Program-made: the position numbers and the translations under genes | Source: Desulfobacteraceae bacterium | GTDB taxonomy: Bacteria; Desulfobacterota; Desulfobacteria; Desulfobacterales; ETH-SRB1 | DNA: 64,000 nucleotides | Direction: 5' to 3' | Assembly: GCA_030593145.1 (NCBI GenBank) | Contig: JAUVHU010000003.1 | Span: forward strand, 1 to 64,000 | Shown: positions 6,990 to 14,758 of the stretch, piece by piece | How the letters are laid out: the number at the start of each line of letters is the position of its first letter | How positions within the stretch are numbered: position 1 is the first letter of the stretch | Notes under the pieces: model-generated | Seen by the model: the letters and a program-made list of their open reading frames with translations, nothing else | Databases searched by the model: none | Told to the model about the DNA's origin: nothing

Positions 6990-8398
6990 TGAGATATACA
7001 TTTACTTTACAGCAGCAGCATTACCAGGAGTTGCAAGAAAACCTGATCCGCGATGATGGACTAGAGCGCATCGCCTTTATCTTATGCGGTCGCTCCTATA
7101 TAGCGTCAGACCCTTGGGATTCGATACCTGAAGAGCGATTCTTGTCCAGAAAGGTAATAATTTTGCCAGACGATATGGTTTTGGATTCCAGTCTTGTGCA
7201 TGTCACTTGGGAAACTGATTATTTCGTTAAGCTTCTGAAAGAGGTTGAGGAACAGAGCCTTGCAATAACAATTGTGCATAACCATCCAAATGGTCATCCC
7301 AAATTGTCCGAGATAGACAAGGTCAATGAAAAGAAACTATTTAGGGTATTGCATAACAGGAATGGAATTGAACGTCCTCATGCAAGCTTAGTTATTATAC
7401 CTGATGGTGGAATTTCTGGGCACTCATGGGATAAAGAACTGGATACTCATCCGTTTGATTTGATAAGAGTTTTTGGAAACAAATTTAAAATCTTTTATCC
7501 AAGTAAAGGTCAGGGTGATTTGGCAAAGGCTTTTCATAGGCAAGAACTCGCCTTTGGAAAAGCATTAAATCATGACCTTTCAAAAATGAGAATAGCTGTT
7601 GTCGGGTGTGGAGGAACTGGTTCGGCAACTGCAACTTTCTTAGCAAGATTAGGCGTGGGGAAAATTCTCCTTATTGATGAAGATTATGTGGATGAAACGA
7701 ATCTTAATCGCTTGCATTGTGCTTCGATATCTGATGCTCAGACCAAGCGACTTAAAGTTGATGTGTTAGAATCAGCGATTATAAATATGGGGTTGGGGAC
7801 TAAAATTAAGACTATTAGCCAATGGGTCGAGTCAGACAATAACACTGATTCATTAAAATCGTGTGATATAGTATTTGGGTGTACAGATGATCATCAAGGA
7901 AGATTATTATTGAATCGTCTTGCTTATTTTTATCTGTTACCGGTGATTGATATGGGTCTGCTCATTAAGGTTTCAGAGGCAGAACCACCGGAAATTAGCG
8001 TTTTGAATGGAAGAGTTACGGTTCTCTATCCGGAGAATGTATGCCTATTATGCCGAAATGTGATCAATCCAGAGATTGCACGTGCTGAAGGCTTGCAGCG
8101 TCGTGACCCTGAAGGCTATAGGGAGTTAAAAAAGGAAGCGTATGTCATTGGAGAAGGTGATCCAAGCCCTGCCGTTATGACTTTTACAACTGAAGTGGCA
8201 ATAATGGCTGTAAATGAATTTATTCACCGTATCCAAGGATTTCGTGGACCAGATGGCTCAGCTTCAGAGAGACTCCGTCTATTTATAAGCTGCGAGGATA
8301 GAAAGACAGGTGGTAAAATTCGTGAAGGCTGTGACCTGTGCGACAAACAAAAGTTCTGGGGCCGTGGTGATATGGAACCCTTTTTAAATCGGATTTAG
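6989..8398 (+). CDS. JAB (JAMM) peptidase-E1 (ThiF) fusion
   Basis: This 469-aa protein has two domains. Residues about 1-150 carry a JAMM metal site, HNHPNGHPKLSEID (HxH...S..D), as in deubiquitinases and precursor-processing enzymes. Residues about 195-430 are a ThiF/E1 adenylation domain with VVGCGGTGSATA, the LLIDEDYVDETNLNR nucleotide motif and GCTDD. Cys pairs CLLC and CDLC probably bind zinc. The fusion could adenylate the modifier glycine and also remove it from targets. Start and stop are coupled to the E2-like gene upstream and DUF6527 downstream. No obvious catalytic-Cys motif could be assigned by eye; the Cys in HCAS or FISC are candidates. Confidence 0.92.
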   Translation: MRYTFTLQQQHYQELQENLIRDDGLERIAFILCGRSYIASDPWDSIPEERFLSRKVIILPDDMVLDSSLVHVTWETDYFVKLLKEVEEQSLAITIVHNHPNGHPKLSEIDKVNEKKLFRVLHNRNGIERPHASLVIIPDGGISGHSWDKELDTHPFDLIRVFGNKFKIFYPSKGQGDLAKAFHRQELAFGKALNHDLSKMRIAVVGCGGTGSATATFLARLGVGKILLIDEDYVDETNLNRLHCASISDAQTKRLKVDVLESAIINMGLGTKIKTISQWVESDNNTDSLKSCDIVFGCTDDHQGRLLLNRLAYFYLLPVIDMGLLIKVSEAEPPEISVLNGRVTVLYPENVCLLCRNVINPEIARAEGLQRRDPEGYRELKKEAYVIGEGDPSPAVMTFTTEVAIMAVNEFIHRIQGFRGPDGSASERLRLFISCEDRKTGGKIREGCDLCDKQKFWGRGDMEPFLNRI

Positions 8399-8399
8399 A

Positions 8400-8783
8400 A
8401 TGAATACATTCAATAAATTTCTTTTAACCATATTCATAAAGCTTGGATTTTTTGACTCACCAGATTTTTTATCACAGATTGTATCAGACCATCCATCCAG
8501 GGATAACCTACCGAAAAATCAGGTGCTTGTTGTTGGAGGTCCCGGTTTTAAGAAATGGGCTTATCTAAAATGCCCTTGCGGTTGCGGTGATTTTGTCATG
8601 CTATCGCTATCAAAAAAAACAAGACCAAGCTGGTCTGTTTCATTAGATTTTTTTAATAGGCCAACCATCTATCCATCAATACGCCAAACATCACGATGCA
8701 TGAGCCATTTTTGGATAAAAAAGGGCAATGTCAAGTGGTGTGAAGACACCGGGAAACCCCCTAAAATTGCTATAAATATATAA
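8400..8783 (+). CDS. DUF6527 protein of the ubiquitin-like cassette
   Basis: The 127-aa protein starts one base after the JAB-E1 stop. Cys-rich CPCGCGDF suggests a metal site, followed by SWSVSLDFF, RPTIYPSI, CMSHFWIKKGNVKWC, all features of DUF6527. This family is typically encoded in bacterial ubiquitin-like operons; I recall it being called BubE in recent work, which should be checked. Its role may be release or processing of the modifier, or target choice. It is the last gene of the cassette. Confidence 0.85.
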   Translation: MNTFNKFLLTIFIKLGFFDSPDFLSQIVSDHPSRDNLPKNQVLVVGGPGFKKWAYLKCPCGCGDFVMLSLSKKTRPSWSVSLDFFNRPTIYPSIRQTSRCMSHFWIKKGNVKWCEDTGKPPKIAINI

Positions 8784-8909
8784 ATCATCATCAAACTTTC
8801 TTTACCCACTGCAGATTTCTCTAATAAACCTTTTGTGATTCTTAAAATAGTCGCAACATTGTCCTTCGTGAACCTTCTCTTGCCGCCAACCTTCTCCACT
8901 TTAGAGACC

Positions 8910-8939
8910 TTGGTGTCAAATCTTGAATAGTGAATAAAG
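8910..8939. repeat. Dispersed repeat TTGGTGTCAAATCTTGAATAGTGAATAAAG, copy 1
   Basis: The 30-base sequence recurs almost unchanged at 9999-10030 and 14659-14691, always in a gap. The three copies share TCAAATCTTGAATAGTGAATAAAG exactly. Confidence 0.75.
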
Positions 8940-8940
8940 G

Positions 8941-9145
8941 GGTCAAGTCTGCTTTTAACTCCTGAGTATTTTTTTCAATAGCAACAAGTAAATCCAGATG
9001 ACCGAAGGAGAGTTTAAAAACAAAATGATTCGGGTGTTTTGATTGAATAGCGTCTCTCCTGTTTGAAGCAAAGCAAGTTCTTTCAACTTGAGGTATGCTT
9101 CCTGGTTATGAAAATCTATATTTGTTGCAAAAATTGCCTGCTAAA
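8941..9145 (-). pseudogene. Possible degraded coding remnant
   Basis: On the minus strand one frame reads AIFATNIDFHNQEAYLKLKE..LLQTGETLFNQ, then continuity shifts to a second frame reading ..HFVFKLSFGHLDLLVAIEKN. The two halves join smoothly if one base is removed, as expected for a frameshifted gene. There is no clear start and no family I recognise. It runs into the repeat at 8910. Confidence 0.25.
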
Positions 9146-9913
9146 TCATGGATTTTTCGAGGTAAGCGGCCCTGAAGATGTAAGAATATAGTTTACCCAG
9201 TCAAATCCGAACTTCATCAGCTCAACATCTGATTCCATTATTTTTTCCTTTCTTTCTTCAGGCACGTCAAACCTGGATAAAAAAGAACTCTCAAAAATAA
9301 AATCCTTTAGTTTATCTACATTAAAACACGCCAAAAATGCCATTTTTAATGCAGGGCTGCTGGTTCCTTGATCGCCCCAGGGATTTTTTCGGAATATGGT
9401 ATCTATATTAACCCACAAGTCATTCATCTCATCATATGTTTGAAGCTGCTGATTTTCTGTCCACTCTTTAACTGTCCATTCACGTGGTTCCTTATGTCCA
9501 AGGCAGTATGGGTGATTGGCGACAAAATATTGAACTAAACGCTCATCTACATCGTTCAATCTTGCCACTGCGCGCTCCAATGGATAGGCACGGCATGAAA
9601 ACGGCCTGTCCTCGTAAACCGTACAACCTTCTTCAGTGAGAAACGGACATGATTTTTCTTCGTCATCTGACATCTTCAGCATAAGACTGGGGAAATACTT
9701 ATTATCCCGGAAAGCTGAAATCGTATGCTTCTTAAGAAATTCATCAGAAGAAATTTTTAGCTTCTTTTTCAACCTTATAATATCATACGGATAAAGATAC
9801 ATATCTGCATTTCTGCAGCATCTGGTAAAACAGGATACACCAGGATGACATTCAAACCTGAATTTATCTTTGTCAAGCAACATCCTGTTTCCGTTAATCT
9901 TCTTCTCTTGCAT
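9146..9913 (-). CDS. YkgJ-family cysteine-cluster protein
   Basis: The start is placed at the ATG at 9913 (MQEKKING), giving 255 aa; the extra 22 residues in the ORF track are read from a dispersed repeat. AGGGGAAGAC gives a ribosome-binding site. Cysteines are arranged as ECHPGVSCFTRCC near the N-terminus and CPFL..GC..RPFSCRAYP later, the zinc- or iron-binding pattern of the YkgJ (UPF0153) family. The C-terminal 100 residues are an acidic helical extension seen in longer members. Function unknown; metal binding is inferred from the family. Confidence 0.85.
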   Translation of the reverse strand: MQEKKINGNRMLLDKDKFRFECHPGVSCFTRCCRNADMYLYPYDIIRLKKKLKISSDEFLKKHTISAFRDNKYFPSLMLKMSDDEEKSCPFLTEEGCTVYEDRPFSCRAYPLERAVARLNDVDERLVQYFVANHPYCLGHKEPREWTVKEWTENQQLQTYDEMNDLWVNIDTIFRKNPWGDQGTSSPALKMAFLACFNVDKLKDFIFESSFLSRFDVPEERKEKIMESDVELMKFGFDWVNYILTSSGPLTSKNP

Positions 9914-9946
9914 GTCTTCCCCTAATCCATATAGACGAACCGACCC

Positions 9947-9981
9947 TGAAACCTTTGCAAAACGCCCCCTTTTGCCCAATT
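9947..9981. repeat. Partial MITE-A (left end)
   Basis: GAAACCTTTGCAAAACGCCCCCTTTTGCCCAATT equals the left end of the full elements at 25429 and 35042. It lies in front of the YkgJ-type gene, and its translation gives the spurious MGKRGRFAKV extension. Confidence 0.7.
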
Positions 9982-9998
9982 ACGCCTTTGGTGTCGCC

Positions 9999-10030
9999 TT
10001 TGGTGTCAAATCTTGAATAGTGAATAAAGC
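9999..10030. repeat. Dispersed repeat TTGGTGTCAAATCTTGAATAGTGAATAAAG, copy 2
   Basis: Nearly identical to 8910-8939. It directly follows a short duplication of CCTTTGGTGTC and the partial MITE-A. Confidence 0.75.
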
Positions 10031-10591
10031 AAAAGGCTCGGTGTCACATTTTGATCAACACATTGGAAACAGACTGCCGGGACATCCTTCACATTTACAG
10101 TTTTAATAAATTTTTGCTCGAAAAAAATGGTTTTTAGCACACTGATGCCCATAGAAGTTCTGCGACAGCTTGTCGCAATTTTTCATGCTCCATAATCACA
10201 ATATTAAAGCATAGATAGCGGTTTTGTGTCAATTTGTTCTGTAATTTAGAAAAAACAAAAAAAAGGAGGCGTGTCTTCATTGAAGAACTCCTTAGTTACG
10301 TCTTTCCGATGTCATTTATAAACTCGTAAAGTAAAAAATCAACAAATCTATTGTCTTTTGCTATGTTCTTCATGACCGTCGGGGAACTATGAAAATGTTC
10401 GCACAGAAAGTAAAAATATAGTGTTCAGGGATACAGATTTTTTGCCGCTAAATACAATATATGCCATTTTTACTTGACAAACACACAATATATTGATTAA
10501 TAGGCATAAAATGTTACTCTTACTTACCGCAGAGTATACTTAGCCGAAAACAAATGATTCCCGCGAACGCGGCAACCCTTAACAAGGTTAA
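10031..10591. other. Gap of about 560 bases with remnant frame
   Basis: No intact gene. On the minus strand a frame reads ..FLCEHFHSSPTVMKNIAKD.. and ends ..FINDIGKT at about 10300-10430; it looks protein-like but lacks a proper start, so it may be a remnant. CCCGCGAACGCGG at about 10560 resembles the REP half-sites at 4905. Confidence 0.4.
10474..10502 (+). promoter_or_regulatory. Possible promoter for the J-domain gene
   Basis: TTGACA at 10474 is followed after 17 bases by TTAATA. It lies about 90 bases before the J-domain start. The -35 box is perfect but the -10 box is weak. Confidence 0.35.
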
Positions 10592-11371
10592 ATGAGTTAT
10601 ATGAATTCCGATACATCATTATCTTTTTTGTCAAAAGCTAACCTTTTTAATGCCTATCATGTGCTGTTTGGCTACGACAAGGGCGTTTCGATTGAGTTGC
10701 TAAAAGAGCTTCAGCCACCTGTGCTTAAAGCAGTGTACTGGAAGAAGGCGCTGGAGACACATCCGGATCGTTCAAAAGTACTGGGAAAAGTTGAATCTGA
10801 AATGGATGAACAATTCAAGGAAGTGACCCTGGCCTACGAAAACCTGAATTCTATTTTAAAAGATGATCGAATAGATACTTTGAATGATGAAACATGTATT
10901 CAAAGAAAAAGCCCGGAGAAAAACGTAAAGGTTAATAAAAAAAGGGGGGTTTCAGATCACTTTTACAAAGCTTGGCTTCCAAAACGCAAGTTGTTAATCG
11001 GTCAATTTCTCTATTACTCCGGCTATATTTCATGGAGAAACCTTATTGATGCAATAATCTGGCAGAAAAAGCAACGTCCGGCTATTGGCCAGATAGCGCT
11101 TAACTGGGGGATACTGACGGTATATGATATCAGGAGAATCCTGACAGAGCGAAATATAGAGCAAAGGCATAAAGAAAAATTCGGCGAATATGCCTGGAGC
11201 AAGGGGTATATAACCTCCTTTCAACATTTAGCTCTTTTAGGCAAACAACGCCTTCTACAACGCCCCATAGGAGAGTACTTCATGGAACAGGGGATACTTT
11301 ACGCCAGAAAGATAGATGAGATAGTAGCAAAACAAAAGGTTCATAACAGATGCGCTTGGGAAGACAAATAG
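10592..11371 (+). CDS. J-domain protein with GspE-N-like repeats
   Basis: The protein has 259 aa. Residues about 20-95 form a J-domain: AYHVLFGY, then the HPD motif in ETHPDRSK and a helix ending VTLAYENLNSIL. J-domains stimulate the Hsp70 ATPase. After a charged linker, the C-terminal half has three repeats of the kind G-x-x-L-x-x-x-G-x-I: GQFLYYSGYIS, GQIALNWGIL, GEYFMEQGIL. They resemble the short repeats in GspE/PilB N-terminal domains. The combination suggests a chaperone adaptor, perhaps for an envelope or secretion target; the target cannot be read from the sequence. It converges with the small CxxCH gene across a hairpin terminator. Confidence 0.75.
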   Translation: MSYMNSDTSLSFLSKANLFNAYHVLFGYDKGVSIELLKELQPPVLKAVYWKKALETHPDRSKVLGKVESEMDEQFKEVTLAYENLNSILKDDRIDTLNDETCIQRKSPEKNVKVNKKRGVSDHFYKAWLPKRKLLIGQFLYYSGYISWRNLIDAIIWQKKQRPAIGQIALNWGILTVYDIRRILTERNIEQRHKEKFGEYAWSKGYITSFQHLALLGKQRLLQRPIGEYFMEQGILYARKIDEIVAKQKVHNRCAWEDK

Positions 11372-11405
11372 TGTCACCCATTAAAGCGCACGTCTTGGAG
11401 AAGAA

Positions 11406-11449
11406 TTAGGGCCAAATAGGAGACATCCCTAATTGGCCCTAAATTTTTC
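11406..11449. terminator. Hairpin terminator between convergent genes
   Basis: TTAGGGCCAAATAGG and CCTAATTGGCCCTAA pair around a short loop and are followed by ATTTTTC. It sits between the J-domain gene (plus) and the CxxCH gene (minus) and could serve both. Confidence 0.65.
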
Positions 11450-11488
11450 ATACAATAGATCTGTGTGGTTTTAAAATAACTTTCCGTT

Positions 11489-11704
11489 CTATGGACAAGT
11501 CCCAGGCATCGGTGGAGCACTTGGTATTTTTCCATGGCAGGCGCAACAGTCTATTGTCTTATTAATATATTTACCTGGTACTCCTTTAGTACCTGCTGGA
11601 ACGGGCTTATTTTTATATTCTGCCCAACTTGAGTGAGCCTGCGCAAAACCGATCACCCCAAACAGGAATACAACTGCACATACTAATACTATTAGCTTCT
11701 TCAT
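11489..11704 (-). CDS. Small exported protein with one CxxCH site
   Basis: This 71-aa protein has a clear signal peptide, MKKLIVLVCAVVFLFGVIG, cleaved probably after FAQA. The mature part of about 47 residues contains CCACH, which fits CxxCH heme c attachment, plus a C-terminal TCP that leaves an odd Cys. AGGAGG lies upstream of the start. A periplasmic monoheme cytochrome is possible, but with a second Cys inside the motif, disulfide or metal binding is an alternative. I know no named family. Confidence 0.65.
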   Translation of the reverse strand: MKKLIVLVCAVVFLFGVIGFAQAHSSWAEYKNKPVPAGTKGVPGKYINKTIDCCACHGKIPSAPPMPGTCP

Positions 11705-11874
11705 TTAACATATACCTCCTTTTAGTTTTGAAATACAGATAGTTAACTTTTGGTGTTATAAGCATTATATTGCTAAAAAGCAATAATGTTGTTATGTTGA
11801 AATAATTTTGTATTAACTTTTTGATTTGCCATCATATTTTTACCATTTGTTCTATAAAACCATATTGGTGATAA

Positions 11875-14656
11875 GTGATTAATTTAACAATAAAAAAGAA
11901 AATATTATTACTATCAATAACATTTTTATGCCTTATTATTGGATGCTCTATAGCTGGGATATGGGGTCTTTATCAGGTTCGTATAGCTAAAGATCAATCA
12001 GCAGCAGCCTATAATTTACATGATAAGTTCCAGGAAATAAGGATATTATTTGAACAATCCCTGATGGGACCTCATGATTATATAATTCACGGTAACGAAC
12101 TTGAGAAAGAAATATTTTCAGAAGATTATAAAAATCTTATTTCTAAAATAAATGATCTTAAAAATCTTATTACAAGTAACAAGGCAAAGCATGATTATGA
12201 ATTTGAAAAAATATTGGGTGTTATAGAAAAACAACTTCTAATAATAGAAAATGAGCTTTCTGATTATAGGTCGATAGTTTTAGATGATATATTCAGTCTT
12301 AAGATATATATAGAAGACAATTTGCCTGGATCCAGAATGGAAGAAATGGATCTTTTTGTTCGTGGATTAGGAGATGACCTGAAAGCAGAAGGAAATATTC
12401 TATCAAACCTTTCTGCTAAAGCTCAAAAAAGAATAGATGATGTACAATTTTATGTCTTTATCCTTTTAATAATGCTTGGCGCAAATGCTTTGATAGTCGG
12501 GATGTTATTAAGTTTTTATATAATTCGAAATATCTCAAGTTCTATAAACAGTCTGATTCAAGTTACACGAAAGATAAAAGGCGGTGATCTTACAGTTCGG
12601 GCAAATATTAAGTCAAATGATGAAATCGCAGAATTTGCTGATTCCTTTAACGAAATGCTTAATGAATTGGCCGACACACAAAATCGTATATCGAGCATTT
12701 TTCAAGGCTCTGGTGATAGCATGTGCGTTATAGATGATAATTTTAATATCCTTCAGCTTAACAAACAGATGGAAGATATGGTGGGTTTGCCTGAAGCCGA
12801 AGTCGTCGGCAAAAAATGTTACGAAATTTTTCATGGAGAACTATGTCATACCGATAAATGCACTCTCAAATGTATCTTAAACGGGGAAAAACGGGTCAAA
12901 CTTGAAACCGACAAAGAAACCAGGGACGGGAAAAAGAAGCCTGTTGAGCTTATCGCAACACCTTTTAAAAGAAGAGGTAAAACTATCGGGGTTATTGAGT
13001 CATTCCGTGATATTACAAAGCGAAAGAAAGCGGAAGACAAGCTTAAAAGAACCTATGACGATTTAGAAATACGAGTTAAGGAACGCACCTCTATGCTTGC
13101 TGATGCCAACAAAGAACTGCAGGCAGAAATTATAGAACGCAAAACAGCAGAGGACGCCTTGCGCCGGGAAGAAGAAAGGTTTCGTGATCTCTACCAGGAA
13201 GCTCCTATTGCTTATTTGAGTTTGCAAAATAATGGAATAATAGATGACTGCAATAAGAAGACGGAAGAGCTCTTTGGATATAAAAGAGAGGAATTAACCG
13301 GAACAAATTTAATTGATTTATTTTCAGATACGCAAAAGGAAAAGGCCAAGGAAATACTCAACCGGTTTATAAGTGGTAATATAATCTATAATGAGAGAAT
13401 ACGCTTTGCAAATAAAGATGGCTCATTAATTTGGGGCAGCATGACGATAAATGCCGTAAGAGACCAGGAAGGCAATATGGTCTCAAGCCGATGTATGATT
13501 GCCGATATTACCGGACAAGTGAATATGGAAGGCCGACTCATGCGGGCACAAAGAATGGAGTCAATCGGCACACTGGCCGGAGGTATAGCTCATGATTTTA
13601 ACAATCTCCTCATGGGTATCCAGGGCAACGCTTCTTTAATGCAAATAGATATGGATATATCGCATCCTTATTATAAAAGGTTAAAAAATATTGAAAAACA
13701 AGTTCAAAGCGGAGCACAATTAACCTCTCATCTTCTTGGTTTTGCAAGAAAAGGGAAATATGAGATCAAATCAATTAATAGAAAATACCTTATATGCTTT
13801 TGGACGAACAAGGAAAGAAATTACAATCCACAATGAGCTGGCTGAAAATTTATTTACAATAGAGGCTGATCAAAGCCAAATTGAGCAGGTTCTTTTAAAT
13901 CTTTATGCAAATGCGGCCGATGCTATGCATGGCGTGGGTGACCTTATAATAAAAACAATAAATATAACTCATAATGATATTAAAAGCTCTTTTTTTGAAC
14001 CTAAGCATGGAAATTACATAATGCTTATGGTTACAGATACAGGCACAGGTATGGACCAAAGTACAATTGAACACATATTTGATCCTTTCTTTACAACTAA
14101 AAGAATGGGTGCGAGCAAGGGAGCAGGCCTTGGTCTTGCATCTGCTTACGGCATCATAAAAAGTCATGACGGATATATAGATGTCGAATCCAAAAAGGGA
14201 CACGGAACAACGTTTAGAATTTATATTCCTGCGTCAGAAAAAAAGATTGCAAAAGCCGTTGGCATTACAGAAAAGTTGTTAAAGGCAATTGAAACCGTTT
14301 TTTTGGTGGACGATGAAGAACTAATATTAGATGTGGGAAGTGATTTGTTGGAAGCAATGGGTTACAAGGTACTCACAGCCAGAGATGGAATAGATGCAAT
14401 AAAAGTTTATAAGAAAAAATATAAAGAAATCGATATCGTCATTTTGGATATGGTTATGCCGAATATGGGCGGCGGCGAAGCATATGACCGGATGAAAGAG
14501 ATCAATCCTGACATTAAGGTTCTTCTTGCAAGCGGATACAGCATTGATGGTGAAGCCACTGAAATATTAGAACGAGGTTGCAATGAGTTTATCCAGAAGC
14601 CATTTAATATAAAAGAACTCTCAAAGAAGATAAGAGAAATTTTAGGTGATGATTAG
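11875..14656 (+). pseudogene. Hybrid histidine kinase split by a frameshift
   Basis: Two ORF-track entries, 11875-13836 and 13736-14656, form one protein. In order: a TM helix near the N-terminus, a periplasmic helical sensor, a second TM, HAMP (residues about 205-265), PAS with SMCVIDDNFNIL, coiled coil, a second PAS, HisKA with GGIAHDFNNLL (phospho-acceptor His), HATPase with NLYANAADAM and GAGLGLASAYG, and a receiver domain with VDDEE and acceptor Asp in ILDMVMPNMGG. Between LLGFARKGKYE and QLIENTLYAFG the frame moves from 1 to 2 at about 13765-13785. One inserted base, or two deleted, explains this. The start is GTG at 11875 with a weak ribosome-binding site. It may be inactive, or a sequencing error. 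Confidence 0.8.
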
Positions 14657-14658
14657 AA

Positions 14659-14691
14659 CCTTTGGGGTCAAATCTTGAATAGTGAATAAAG
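14659..14691. repeat. Dispersed repeat GGTCAAATCTTGAATAGTGAATAAAG, copy 3
   Basis: CCTTTGGGGTCAAATCTTGAATAGTGAATAAAGC starts three bases after the histidine-kinase stop. It matches the copies at 8910 and 9999 with a GG for GT change. Confidence 0.75.
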
Positions 14692-14758
14692 CCCGTTTGT
14701 TTTCCACTTCAATGCCTTATCTTTTTTCAGGATGTCTTTCACTGCACAAATACAAAGA

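Larger units (their letters stand above)
8784..9145. other. Gene-poor gap with repeat and probable gene remnant
   Basis: This stretch of about 360 bases has no intact gene. The ORF-track frame 8669-8899 overlaps DUF6527 antisense and has no family signal. It contains one dispersed repeat (8910-8939) and, on the minus strand, a broken reading frame described separately. Confidence 0.5.

Noticed and set aside
8669-8899. 76-aa minus ORF after DUF6527
   Set aside because: Half is antisense to DUF6527 and the remainder has no start signal or family similarity.
13736-13836. Programmed frameshift in the histidine kinase
   Set aside because: I found no slippery heptamer or obvious downstream pseudoknot at the junction. 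A simple indel is the more economical reading.
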